A DNA stretch of 64,000 nucleotides from Neoarius graeffei (GCF_027579695.1 NC_083586.1:2160501-2224500), one strand, 5' to 3'. Positions 10,965 through 21,509 are shown, counted from the stretch's first letter. Notes: generated from the sequence alone by a model not told the origin. Translations and numbers: made by a program.

Positions 10965-11864
10965 CTAAAATCTCTGTATGATCCCCGCTCTGATCCGCAT
11001 CGCAAAAGCATTAGCAGGTGCAAGGCCCTCTTCGCAACGCTCTTCGTCATGCATGGGGTCATCAGGTCTAGGGGGATCCTGCAGGGGGAATCCTCTTCTG
11101 ATGGCCAAATTGTGGAGCACACAGCAAGCCATAACCATGCTGCACACCTTTTCAGGTCGGTACTGCAGCGTTCCCCCCGCCCTTGACAAACACAGCCATC
11201 GGCCCTTCAGCAAACCAATTGCGCGCGCTATTGTAACTCTGGTGCGCGCGTGGGCCCCGTTGTAGGCTTGTTCCTGCTGTGTCTGGGGGTTGGTTAGTGG
11301 GGTCATGAGCCACGGTTTGAGTGGATATCCTTGATCACCTATGCGAACAAGTTGCCATATTGTATGCCACATTGCCATATTGTGGTTTACCATTGCGGAA
11401 CACTGCTCAATGGACATACCCATGTTATATTATGACAAGTTGCACGACACTCACCAATAAGCCATCCGTCTTCAACAGCTCTTTCTTGTAAACGAATGCC
11501 CACTGAGCTGTTCTGCACAATAAACGAGTCGTGCGTTCCCCCAGGCCATCGAGCAACAACGTTTAAAAGCATCAAATCGGCATCACATATGAGCTGCACA
11601 TTGATGAAGTGAAACCCCTTTGTATTCACGAAATTGTATTCGTGCTGTGATGGTGCTTTTAGCGCTATGTGTGTGCAATCTATTGCCCCAATAACATTGG
11701 GGAACCCCGCGATTGCATGAAATCCTCGCTTAACTTCAGCTTTATGCGGAAGTAAATAAGGGAACCGAATATAATTTGGCACCAAAGAAACTATTGCATC
11801 CAAAACTGTTGGCAAAATTCTGCTCAGTGACGGCTGAGAAATACCCACTCTATCCGCTGGCCCG
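10965..11864 (-). pseudogene. PIF/Harbinger transposase, N-terminally truncated
   Basis: Exon A (11864-11455) contains the HTH-like ISQPSLSRILP and the catalytic Asp regions GAIDCTHI and GGTHDSF. A 116-base intron (11454-11339) has GTGAGT and AG ends. Exon B (11338-10965) has DQGYPLKPWLMTP, AYNGAHARTR and IGLLKGRW. The third catalytic acid normally precedes RA-GLLKGRW as VERA; here the sequence reads TIARA, so Glu appears replaced by Ala. With the missing N-terminus this copy should be inactive. Confidence 0.85.
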
Positions 11865-12154
11865 TAGCCAGGGGGGATCGGAGGGTTCGTTCGATCCCCC
11901 CCGCGACATCACCCCCCCCCTCCCCGGACACACACGCCCCTCAAGATTACTCAAGATGTATTCATTTGTTCATGTCCGATGAATATACATTGATTCACAT
12001 TTAAATTTACAATATCAAATCCAGACTAATCAAAAAAGAAAAGTAGACTAAGTGAGGACGAGTTAGAAAAACGGGTTAATTTCTCCTATGTTTATGTTTA
12101 CACGTTTTGTTCAGACTGCTTTACACCCCAATCCAGTGGGTGGCGGTAATGCCC
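11865..12154. other. GC-rich junction and unassigned sequence
   Basis: 11865-11945 is C- and G-rich (GGGGGGATCGG ... CCCCCCTCCCCGG) and abruptly ends the Harbinger homology, so it may be the edge of another short DNA element. 12110-12150 (CCAGTGGGTGGCGGTAATG) looks like a known teleost repeat. No gene seen. Confidence 0.35.
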
Positions 12155-12305
12155 CCATTAGACCCCTTTCACTGACGTCACCCGAAACCGGAAGTAAACA
12201 AACCCTGCGCCATATTGGAAGACCAACAAACTCGTGATTAGGGGGAAATAACGGCAGCGCGCGGTATGTGAACCCACGAGGCACTTGGTTCATCAAAAAC
12301 CTACA

Positions 12306-12497
12306 ATGGTAAACTTTTGTGCTGTGTTAGGGTGTTCTAACAAAGCTGATGGGAAAGGTGAAAAGAAGTCTTTCTACAGAATACCAGCTGTGATTGAGAC
12401 ACAAGCAAACCAAGCAGCTTTCTGCCAGGAGACAGAGAGAGGATTTAGCTGCTTTATGCAGAGCGGATCTGAATACTTCAAGTCTATTTTGTTACTG
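12306..12497 (+). pseudogene. THAP-type zinc-finger exon, internally deleted
   Basis: The ATG at 12306 opens MVNFCAVLGCSNKADG ... KSFYRIPAVIETQ, the typical start of a THAP domain: CxxxxC, then the F-R-I/F-P segment. The expected CxxH half and AVPTIF-type end are absent; unrelated residues (ANQAAFCQE...) follow, pointing to an internal deletion. The exon ends at a GTAAGT donor (12498). THAP domains bind DNA for the transposase. Non-functional as it stands. Confidence 0.7.
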
Positions 12498-13435
12498 GTA
12501 AGTCACTAGGCTAGAGTGTTGTAGAACATTTTTTTAAAATGTTTACTGAATAAAAACATCTTTAATTTTATCAAATATACTCTATATTTCATTTCTTTCT
12601 TTTGTTTTAATTTTCCTCCCTCCATCCCTCTTTGGATTTTAAATATAGTTTTTCCCCATGTCCAAATAATTCAAATATATGTAAATAAAAACAGATAAGT
12701 AGTAAATTAAAAATAAATTATGAAATAACCCATTCTCCCTTGCCCCGAGTCTTATCATATGGGTCAAACCCATCAATCACAGCCAGTTTCTCCACATACC
12801 GTGCCCTTTCTGCAGCTGGTAATGTACTCACATAACCAGAATTATCAGCCATCGTGTCACTTTACTCTCGCTCGTACTTTGTTTTATATTGTGAGCAGGG
12901 CCGCTGACAGCTTTGGCTGGGTCCGGGACAAAATGCTCTGAATGCCCCCCCGGGCCAACCCACACACACACACCTCTCTTATCCCAGTCTCTACTCACTC
13001 CAACCCTTAAATGACAGGTATTCAAAAACAATTCAACCGGTCAACAACCATTTCATTTTAGCATTTCAACATTTTTACAGTTTTAACATTTTAACATTTC
13101 CTTAGTCTGCAACTATTCAGGTGCGAAATGCAATGCGCCGGACTTTTGTTGTGCGGGCGTGCGTACTGTCCAGTGTGAAAAGCAGAGAAGAACACACCGC
13201 TCGAGAAACGGCGGGATATGATTGCGGGCTAATGTGAATATTCTTAGCTTCAATCAGATATATGAAACACAATGTTATTAAGCCGTTGTGGTTATGAAAT
13301 GATTCAATGCCCTGTGCGTTTGATATGGTGTTCAGTGTGACTTGCTCTCCCCTCGTTTGTAACATGAATTGCGTGCCGCGCGTGCCTTGGTTGGGGTTAC
13401 TTTACGGGGCTGGAAAAAGTTGGCTGTGTCTTACC

Positions 13436-14242
13436 CAGTGATGGGAATAACGGCGTTAGAAATAAACGGCGTTACTTTTTTTTTAGTAACGAGTAATCTA
13501 ACTAATTACTTTTTAAATCGTTATAACACCGTTCCCATTACTTACAATAAAATACTATGCGTTACTTTATTAAAGCTGTTCTCATCTGGCACGCTGCTCG
13601 CTCAGCCTTTCTTTACTCTGCTTTCGTGTGGGGCAGGGAGACACGAGACAACGGCACAGTAAGCCAATCAGAGTAGATTTGGACAACATAAGTAGGTAGG
13701 CCACGCCTACTGCACTGCTGCATACTCTTTCAATCAGAAGACCCAGCGATGGCGAGCGGTCAGCCCAGCACTGCGCTTTCACATTGGAAATACAGCCATT
13801 ACTTTTCATTACTTGAAATAAAAGGCAAGAGTGTTTACGTGCAATGCACATTATGTCGAGGAACAAAGCGTTTGTCCTCGTCAGTGGCCAGTAATTAGTA
13901 ATATAATTTTAATAACTACAAAAATATATTACATTTGATAGATGTCTTATCTCACATTGTCCCACAAAAATATTAATATAGTGTAGATAACGTTACTAAT
14001 TGGTTCTGTTAAGTGTCCATTTCAGTCATTAAACACATTTAACATTCACTTTTATTATGATTACACTAATTGAATTTCTTTTTTTTTTTTGAGGGGGAAC
14101 AAAATGTAACGGAATAATTACTTTCTCTGGTAATTAGTTACTTTTATGACAAAGTAACTCCATTACTAACTCAGTTACTTTTTGGGAAAAGTAACTAGTA
14201 ACTATAACTAATTACTTTTTGAAAGTAACGTGCCCAACACTG
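13436..14242 (+). mobile_element. Nested hAT element with 8-bp target duplication
   Basis: The ends are CAGTGATGGG and CCCAACACTG, with GTCTTACC duplicated at 13428-13435 and 14243-14250. The subterminal regions are rich in AGTAACT/GTTACT motifs, usual in this kind of hAT. It contains one BED-finger exon but no catalytic region. Confidence 0.92.
13749..13896 (+). pseudogene. BED zinc-finger exon of a hAT transposase
   Basis: The ATG at 13749 opens MASGQPSTALSHWKYSHYF; VYVQCTLC supplies the Cys pair of a BED finger, and KRLSSSVASN would lead to the His pair. TAG follows directly after ASN. BED fingers are the N-terminal DNA-binding part of hAT transposases. The remaining transposase is absent within the element (13436-14242), so this is a remnant exon. 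Confidence 0.75.
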
Positions 14243-14250
14243 GTCTTACC

Positions 14251-14393
14251 TGGCTCAGCTGCCCCACTGCCTTTGCTAGTACCTGCTTCATCATCCGAAT
14301 CTTTTTTAAAATATTTATGCAGTGAGCCCCTGAGTCTCTTGGTTTCTTCCTCTCTTTTTTCTCTTTTCTTTTCTGTGCTCCTGACTTGTGCAT
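14251..14393 (-). pseudogene. First exon of a hAT transposase (basic KSGAQKRK type)
   Basis: The minus-strand ATG at 14393 opens MHKSGAQKRKEK; after a frame change the text continues GSLHKYFKK and ends at a GTAAGAC splice donor at 14250. The K-SGAQ-KRK...FF pattern is typical of the first exon of fish hAT transposases related to zinc-finger MYM-like proteins. The donor coincides with the target site of the nested hAT. Confidence 0.6.
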
Positions 14394-14812
14394 GTTGGCA
14401 AATGGCACGCACCCTGATTGTCGAAGCGCTATGATCGAACGATGTCGTTTTTTTCCCCTTAATCAAAGAGTCAGACCAAACCATTTTTGCATTAGGGGTG
14501 GTAGGGGGTTCTTGACACCTTTTTCAAAGACAATAAAGGCAAAAGATCTAGAAATCATTTATTGAATGCAAATATAGCACATTTCTCCCCCAAATCCACA
14601 CATTTTGAAATGAAATAAAATAATTGCAACTTCATGAGAGCCCAGTTCTGGGCCCCCCCCCCATTCCTGGGCCCGGGACAACATACCCGTTTGTCCCCCC
14701 CTGTCGGCGGGCCTGATTGTGAGTATGTATGTATGTATGCATGTACTTGGTCTTCCAATATGGCGCCCTAGCACAATCTCACGGTACGGTGACGTCACGC
14801 GGTAGCCCTGGA

Positions 14813-15689
14813 TAGAAGAGAAAATGGGGGAAAAAAGAAGATAAAGACAGAAAACGCAAGAAATCTGCTGCTACTTTGTCCCAAAATATTGGTGCCATGT
14901 TCCAAAAAAGGGCCAAAATGGGTAAGGTGCTGAGTGCAGGACTTTTGTTTTTCTTTTGTTTACAACAGTAGTGGTAGATCGATCTGTCAGAGTGATCAGT
15001 GGGGGGTAGCGTCAGCCCGTCCATCAGTCTATGTGTGTCAGTGACACGCACACACAGAGATGAGTTAGGTGGCTCGATGGCTAGGTACTAGTAGCGTCGG
15101 ACCTGGGGCTGCTTTTATTTTATTTTTTTCAGCTTGGGAAATCTGTGGTGTGGTGTGAAGACAGTAAAATGCAAGACTTTAAGAGCACGTGTTTTTCAGT
15201 CGTCATGGTAACATGGCATCATGGTAACATGACGCCCTGTCAGTGGTTTGGCATTTGGATCAGAGTGAAAAGAAACGTGTGCACTAGCTGAAAAATGAAA
15301 ATGTTCAGACCAGTGTGTGTGAAAACACCCACTGTTGCTGCATTTGGGCAATTTTAAATTAATTGTCCTTATAGGGCTGTGCGATATTATTTCAATCTCA
15401 GGATTACTTGAAACATTTATCTCAATTAGAAATTATTGTTGTTTTTTATGCTAAAGCATGGGCAGATCAGGAGTGTTCTGATGCCATAAACAACAACAGA
15501 GACAGACAATGAAGGAGAGCAACAACAGAGACAGACAATGAAAGAGAGCAACAACAGACAACTGAGGTGAGCAACAGAGACAGACAATGAAGTCACAGCA
15601 CAGTTGTAGGAAGATAACAATAATAAGTTAGACAACAGAGAACTTATAATGAACTTATAATACTGTTACAAAAGCTCACTCATTTTAAC
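14813..15689. other. Mixed spacer with a ~34-bp minisatellite
   Basis: 15495-15595 holds about three imperfect copies of a unit containing AACAACAGAGACAGACAATGAA. A short plus-strand stretch at 14865-14923 (KKSAATLSQNIGAMFQKRAKM followed by GTAAGG) looks like the end of another hAT first exon. I recognise nothing else. Confidence 0.45.
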
Positions 15690-15824
15690 TTTTCTAGTGA
15701 CTCATTGAAATGGATGGAGTCATACCTAACATCAAGGACGCAGTGTGTTAGAGTGCAACATACAACATCAACAACATGTTCAAACCATCTTGGAGTACCA
15801 CAAGGGTCCATACTAGGCCCACTA

Positions 15825-17385
15825 CAGGGAGTGCAGAATTATTAGGCAAATGAGTATGTTGACCACATTACCCTCTCTATGCATGTTGGCCTACTCCAAG
15901 CTGCATAGGCTTGAAAGCCTCCTACCAATTAAGCATACCAGGTGATGTGCATCTCTGTAATGAAAAGGGGTGTGGTCTAATGACATCAACACCCTATATC
16001 AGGTGTGCAAAATTATTAGGCAACTTCCTTTCCTTTGGCAAAATGGGTTAGAAGAGGGATTTGACGGACTCAGAAAAGTCAAAAATAGTGACATATATTG
16101 CAAAGGGATGGAGCACTCTTAAAATTGCCCAGCTTTTGAAGTGTGACCATCGAACAATCAAGCGCTTCATTCAAAATAGTCAACAGGGTCGCAAGAAGCG
16201 CGTTGAAAAAAAAAGGCGCAAACTAACTGCCCGTGAACTGAGGAAAGTCAAGCGTGAAGCTGCCAAGATGCCACTCGCCACCAGTTTTGCCATATTTCAG
16301 AGCTGCAACATCACTGGAGTGTCAAAAAGCACAAGGTGTGCAATACTCAGGGACACGGCCAAGGTAACAAAGGCTGAAAAACGACCACCACTGAACAAGA
16401 CACACAAGATGAAACGTCAAGACTGGGCCAAGAAGTATCACAAGACTGATTTTTCTAAGGTCTTATGGACAGATGAAATGAGAGTGAGTCTTGATGGGCC
16501 AGATGGATGGGCTCGTGGCTGGATCAGCAAAGGGCAGAGAGCTCCAGTCCGACTCAGACGCCAGCAAGGTGGAGGTGGGGTACTGGTATGGGCTGGTATC
16601 ATCAAAGATGAGCTTGTGGGACCTTTTCAGGTTGAGGATGGCGTCAAGCTCAACTCCCAGTCCTATTGTCAGTTTTTGGAAGACACCTTCTTCAAGCAGT
16701 GGTACAGGAAGAAGTCAGCATCCTTCAAGAAAAACATGATTTTCATGCAGGACAATGCTCCATCACACGCATCCAAGTACTCCACAGCATGGCTGGCCAG
16801 GAAGGGTCTAAAGGAAGAAAGATTAATGACGTGGCCTCCTTGTTCACCTGATCTGAACCCCATAGAAAACCTGTGGTCCCTCATCAAATGTGAGATCTAC
16901 AAGGAGGGGAAACAGTACACATCTCTGAACAGTGTCTGGGAGGCTGTGGTTGCTGCTGCACGCAATGTTGATCGCAAAAAGATCAAAACACTGACCGAAT
17001 CCATGGATGGCAGGCTTTTGAGTGTCCTTGTAAAGAAAGGCGGCTATATTAGTCACTGATTTGTTTTTTGTTTTTTTTGAATGCCAGCAATGTATATTAG
17101 TGAATGTTGAGTTGTTATATTGGTTTCCCTGGTGAAAATAAATGAGTGAAATGGGTATATGTTTGTTTTTTGTTAAGTTGCCTAATAATTATGCACAGTT
17201 ATAGTCACCTGCACACACAGATATCCTCCTAAGATAGCTAAAACTAAGAAAGCCCTACTCCAACTTCCAAAAATACTCAGCTTTGATATTTATGAGTCTT
17301 TTGGGTTCATCAAGAACATAGTTGTTTTTCAATAATAAAACTAATCCTCAAAAATACAACTTGCCTAATAATTCTGCACTCCCTG
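15825..17385 (+). mobile_element. Tc1/mariner element, nearly intact, IR/DR-type ends
   Basis: The 1,561-bp unit is flanked by TA. The outer ends agree perfectly over about 25 bases (CAGGGAGTGCAGAATTATTA...). A second, internal copy of the end motif lies at 16005-16023 (TGCAAAATTATTAGGCAAC) and, inverted, at 17178-17196, giving the IR/DR arrangement known for Sleeping-Beauty-like elements. It sits exactly within the PQGSILGPLL/FSLYINDL coding motif of the host LINE. Confidence 0.95.
16043..17059 (+). pseudogene. Tc1-like transposase, DD37E, one early stop
   Basis: The ATG at 16043 is followed by GGT and then TAG (codon 3); from there 334 codons are open to 17059. The body has two HTH regions (IAQLLKCDHRTIKRFI; basic RKLTARELRK), the catalytic Asp in LWTDEMRV near 16465, Asp in MQDNAPSH near 16747 and Glu in NPIENLW near 16863. 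37 residues separate the last two, so DD37E, not the DD34E usual for fish Tc1. No other ATG is in frame until about 16268, so the codon-3 TAG probably silences it. Otherwise the catalytic core looks complete. Confidence 0.88.
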
Positions 17386-19725
17386 TATTGTTCAGTCTGT
17401 ATATTAATGACCTGTCAAGTTGCTGTCCTGCATCAGTAACCTGCCAGTTATATGCAGATGACGCAGTGTTGTATGTCTATGCAAAAGACAAAATTGTAGC
17501 AGCACAACAGTTAACATCAGTCATGAACAATGGTGTGTACATGGTTGCAAAACTCACACCTTCATCTTAATGTGTCAAAGACTGTCTGTATGTATTTCTC
17601 AAAAAGAGTTAGCACTGACCTTGATCTCAGCGTCATGGTGCATGGTGAGAAATTGGACGTTGTTCAAGAATTTAAGTACCTTGGAGTAATAATTGACTCA
17701 CAACTTGGTTTTAGGCAACATGTGAAGAAAACTATTGCCAAAATAAAATTTAATTTATCTAATTTTAGGTACATTAGGAACAATTTAACAATTGAGTCAG
17801 CTAAATTGTATTTTAATGCAATGATTGTCACATATGTCTTACTGTTTAACCAGTTGGGCATCAGCTAATGTCACAACTTTAAAAGCCATTACAACATTAC
17901 ACAAACAAGCACTGAAAATTCTAGACAGAAAACCCAAAACATACCATCACTGTCATATATTGAAAAAACACAAATTATTGGACTGGAATAACTATGTTAA
18001 ATACAATGATGTTGTTTTAATTTATAAAATCCTTCATGGTCTGGCCCCTCCTCCCCTACAGACATTTATCATGAAAAGCACAAACAGGGCAACCAGAGCC
18101 AGTTCCAGGGGTGATTGCTCTGTTCCACTTCGGAAGAGCACCTTTAGTCAGGCAGTATTCTCATACAGAGCCTCTCACACCTGGAACACCAGTCCCAGCA
18201 CAATTAGAGAACTACAAACGTTCAACGCATTTAGTAAACAGGTAAAATTATGGCTATTGGATAATCAACACTGTCAACATAATTCTGCATAGTATGTATT
18301 TGCATTTTTTTCTTTTTGTTTGTTTTTAATTAATTTTACATTATTTACTTAATGTGTGTAATATTTTTTACTTATTTATTTTAACAATTTGTGCAATAAT
18401 TGCTTTTACTTTTTTAGGGACCATCAACCTGTCTAGGGACAAAAGATGGAAATTAGCCTTTTGGCTACAATCTTGTATATTTTGCATTTTTTTAAATGTT
18501 ATTAATATATGCTGTCCCTTTGTTAAATAAATAAACTTTCAAACTTTCATAGTCATAGCAGCAAGAGGTATATCAGAAAACAGATCAAGAACAGGGGCAC
18601 CAAAAACAGAGAGCATGGTCAGATGTGGAGTTAATGTAATGTTGCAGCAATGCAGAGTCCAGTTCACAGTTATTGTAGGGCAAGGTGTGGTCTACTGTCC
18701 ATGGGAGGAGGGGAGAGAGGGGAGTGGGGCACTGTTCAGCAGCCTCACTGCCTGAGGGTACAGGCTTTGGGCCATTCTGGTTGTTCTGGCTGGTAAGGCC
18801 CTGTACCTTCTGCCTGAGGGCAGCAGGTGAAACAGGTGATGGGCCGGGTGGTGTTGGTCACAGAGGATGTTACACACTCTCTTCAGACAGAAGGAAGTGT
18901 AGATGGTACTGATCTCTGGTAGAGTGGTCCCCATGATTTTACCCGCTGTTTTTACCACCTGCTGGAGTGCCTGCTGTTCGGCCTTAGTGCAGCTGGAGAA
19001 CCACACAAGGAAACCATACGTCAGAACACTGCTGATGGCACAGTTGTAAAAGTTCACCATCAGCTGTTTCTGGATCCCGGCATTCTTCAGTTGCCTCAGG
19101 TAGTAGAGCTGTTGCTGGGCCTTGCCTACTGCTGAGGTGGTGTTGATGCCCTAGGACAGGTCCTCAGTGATAGTCACTCTCAAGAATTTGAAGTACATCA
19201 CCCTCTCTACCGCCTCATTGTCAATAAAGAGTGGAGGGTGGTTGTTTTGTCTCTTCTTGCGGGGGTCCACAATCATCTCCTTGGTCTTCTTGATGTTCAG
19301 TATGAGATTATTACCCACACACCATGACGCTAGATGTTGCACTTCAGCCCTGTAATCCGTCTCATTATTGTTGTTGAGAAGTCTGAGCACTGTGGTGTTG
19401 TCAGCAAATTTAACAATGAGATTGGAAAGAGAAGAAGCAGAGCAGTCTTGTGTGAACAGGGTGTAGAGCAGAGGGCTAAGCACACACCCTTGGGGGGCCC
19501 CAGTATTGATTGAAAGGGTGGAGGAAGTGTGCTTGTTTACTCTCACATTCTGTGTTCAGTTTGTCAGAAAGTCCACAATCCAATTGCACAGTGAGATGTT
19601 CAATCCAAGATGGTGTAATTTGGCTTGGAGCTTGAAGGGCCGGATTGTATTAAAGGCTGAGCTGAAATCGACAAAGAGGAGCCTCACATAGGTGTTCTTC
19701 TGCTCGAGATGCTCCAATGGAGCAC

Positions 19726-20793
19726 TTGCATGTGACGTCACAGCCGATCCAGATTGTGACAGACGCCATCTTGTAGGTCAAACGCCATATTCCGCCTTCT
19801 ACTTCTACTTCTGGTTCTACTTCTGCTTTTACTTCTACCTTTTCTTCTGGAAAACCCTACTATATACAATTCTACTACAACGGCTGTGGCTACAAGCTCT
19901 CCCTACCTGTGCACGTTTTTTATGTTTTTTGTGTGTATTTTTGCGTGTTGTTCATCTGTACCGGACTTCAATATCCACTACAACCGTATGGACTTACTGG
20001 ACATTGGTTTCCAGCAGAAAATGACGGTTTGTAGCGATTTCCATCGCATGCACAACATTCCAGACGAGAAAAAAAAATAATAATAACATTCCGGGCGAGA
20101 CCAGCGGGGTCTCCGTGGATTGTTATCGGAAGCAAAGCGAAGGAGGCAGCGCCGGGAGCCGAAGCAAAAGCGAGGCTACAGGCAGAGCCGGCCTGTTGAC
20201 TAAGCTCAGAAAACAGCTACTCAAACCTCCACTGCCAAGCCTCTACCTCTCCAACGCCAGATCCATGGTAAACAACACGGACGATTTGGAATTACAACTG
20301 GAATTACCTTATTCTATTCTATAATTGGCTGGTCAGTGCTATACTCAATACTTAAGGTATTGATACTTAATACTTAATACCCATCCAATGAGGATTGTTA
20401 TTTTCTTGTTTACAAGATGCCACATCTGAGTCGCTGACAAATCCTGAATTTCTGTAAAGAAAACTGTCCAGAGATTTATAAGCACGCAGTGCTTCACCAC
20501 TGAACAGCGAGGGAAAGTTGATGAGGTAATCATACACGTCCGGGTATTCCGCTGGCAGTTCAAAATCCGGTCGTGAAAACTCCGTCCGGTAAGCCATAAG
20601 GGTCACAAATCTGTAGATCGTTTATTTTAGACATATATCTAGTTATCTGTTCATTAGAAAAATGAGCCGTGTAGTCCGTCGGTTGAAATTGATCCATTCT
20701 GTACACGAGTGCAGCAGTATTCAGTGGTGTTTTTGACCGACAAGATGGGGGTTGTGTACTTTCCGGTCACGTGACTGCAAGATCTCTATAGTG
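19726..20793. mobile_element. DNA element inserted in the Rex1-like LINE
   Basis: The direct repeat AATGGAGCAC flanks it (19716-19725 and 20794-20803). The ends share TTGCA and GTGAC/GTCAC motifs in inverted order but are not clean terminal repeats. The interior joins two parts: 19740-20325 looks like a Rex1-like LINE 5' end (reading to PPLPSLYLSNARSMVNNTDD), and 20414-20697 is a minus-strand exon of a fish transposon-type protein. The superfamily is unresolved; ISL2EU-like is possible. Confidence 0.55.
20414..20697 (-). pseudogene. First exon of a transposon protein (fish YqaJ-associated type?)
   Basis: The minus-strand ATG at 20697 opens MDQFQPTDYTAHF; after a frame change the text reads ELPAEYPDVYDYLINF, SGEALRAYKSLDSF and ends SDVASC before a GTAAAC donor. 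The G-E-x-L-x-AYKSL-x-(A/S) pattern is one I associate with proteins of fish DNA transposons carrying YqaJ-like nuclease domains; this is recollection, not a search result. The catalytic exons are absent. Confidence 0.4.
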
Positions 20794-21509
20794 AATGGAG
20801 CACGATGGCAATAGCATCCTCAGTCGACCTGTTCTGTTTGTATGCAAATTGGGATGGGTCAAGTGTTGGTGGTATTGTGCCTTTAATGTGTTTGATGACC
20901 AGTCTCTCAAGGCATTTGGCAGGAATGGAGGTGAGTGCCACAGGTCTGTAGTCATTCAGACATGTGACATTTGACTGCTTGGGGATGGGAACTATTGTAG
21001 CTGCCTTAAAGCAGGCGGGGACCCATGATGTGGACAGCGATGTATTGTAAATGGAGGTGAATACATCTGTTAGCTCCACAGCACAATCTTTCAGCACGCG
21101 GCCCAGCACACCGTCCGGTCCGGCTGCTTTTCTGGTGTTGATGCTGTGGAGGACATGTCTCACCTCATGAGAGCTCAAGACTGGAGCAGGGTCAGAGGAA
21201 GGGGGGGGGCAGCACTGGGTCTATGTTTTCCCTGTCAAAGCGGGCATAAAAATAGTTTAAAATCCTCAGCTAAGGTGGCATCAGCTGAGGAAGAGGTTAC
21301 TGTTGCTTTGCTCTTGTAGTCCGTGATGGCCCTGATGCCCTCCCATACCTGCCTGGCGTTTATAGAGTTGTTGAAACAGGCTTCAATACGCCTCCTATGT
21401 TGTTGCTTGGCAGTATTGATACCTTTCCTCAGTGCAGCCCTGGCTCTGCTGTATGCCCCAGAGTCCCCAGAGCTAAGTGCCGCCATTTTCCTACATTATA
21501 ACTGTATCA

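Larger units (their letters stand above)
9789..11864. mobile_element. PIF/Harbinger element, right end missing
   Basis: The left end GGGGCTCATTTATCAAC near 9790 is followed by subterminal repeats (GCATTTATCAAACG near 9878). Inside are a Myb/SANT-like gene on plus and a DDE transposase gene on minus, converging tail to tail as in autonomous Harbingers. The transposase N-terminus and right terminal repeat are lost: the coding similarity breaks at about 11864, where GC-rich unrelated sequence begins. Both genes carry lesions. Confidence 0.85.
12896..14715 (-). mobile_element. hAT element with 8-bp target duplication
   Basis: The ends are CAGGGCCGCTGACAG at 12896 and the inverted CAGGCCCGCCGACAG ending at 14715. 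ATTGTGAG is duplicated at 12888-12895 and 14716-14723. It carries a first transposase exon on the minus strand (14251-14393) but no catalytic domain, so it is a non-autonomous relic. A younger hAT (13436-14242) is inserted in it. Confidence 0.9.
12155..14812. mobile_element. DNA transposon with THAP exon, inverted ends about 60 bp
   Basis: The left end has TGACGTCACC then CGCCATATTGGAAGACC (12172-12226). The right end, inverted, has the same CGCCATATTGGAAGACC and TGACGTCAC motifs (14751-14805). A THAP-type exon starts 80 bases inside the left end. THAP domains are found in P-element-like and some Kolobok/ISL2EU-like transposons; superfamily is not settled because I cannot define the target duplication. 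Two hAT elements are nested inside. Confidence 0.6.
15690..18540 (+). mobile_element. L2/CR1-group LINE, 5'-truncated, split by Tc1
   Basis: RT coding starts near 15690 (SDSLKWMESYL) and reaches LGVPQGSILGPLL at 15823. The Tc1 of 15825-17385 then intervenes, and coding resumes with FSLYINDL at 17388. YADDAVLY follows near 17452, then C-terminal WNTSPSTIRELQTFNAF and TGA/TAG near 18292. The 3' UTR ends with a TTAAATAAATAAAC tail near 18530. The endonuclease and N-terminal RT are missing. One frame change lies near 17560 and another near 17865. Confidence 0.8.
18545..21490 (-). mobile_element. Rex1-like LINE ORF2 region, split by a DNA element
   Basis: On the minus strand the order is: linker after the endonuclease (MAALSSGDSGAYSRAR, 21486), RT start (VLHSINTRKAAGPDG, 21140), NDYRPVALTSI, then an insertion (19726-20793). 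RT resumes with [29 protein letters not shown] and FADNTTVL; the C-terminus has GTTLPEI and LFHLLPSGRRYRALP. The PQGCVLSPLL and LLPSGRRYR motifs fit Rex1/Babar-like LINEs. The normally invariant second Asp of the RT active site is Asn (FADN), and several stops and frame changes occur. Confidence 0.82.

Noticed and set aside
12759..12941. 60-codon plus-strand frame before and across the hAT end at 12896
   Set aside because: It crosses an element boundary and has no recognisable motif.
16061..16063. TTG as start of the Tc1 transposase
   Set aside because: A nuclear eukaryotic gene is unlikely to start at TTG. The ATG at 16043 with a codon-3 TAG explains the frame better.
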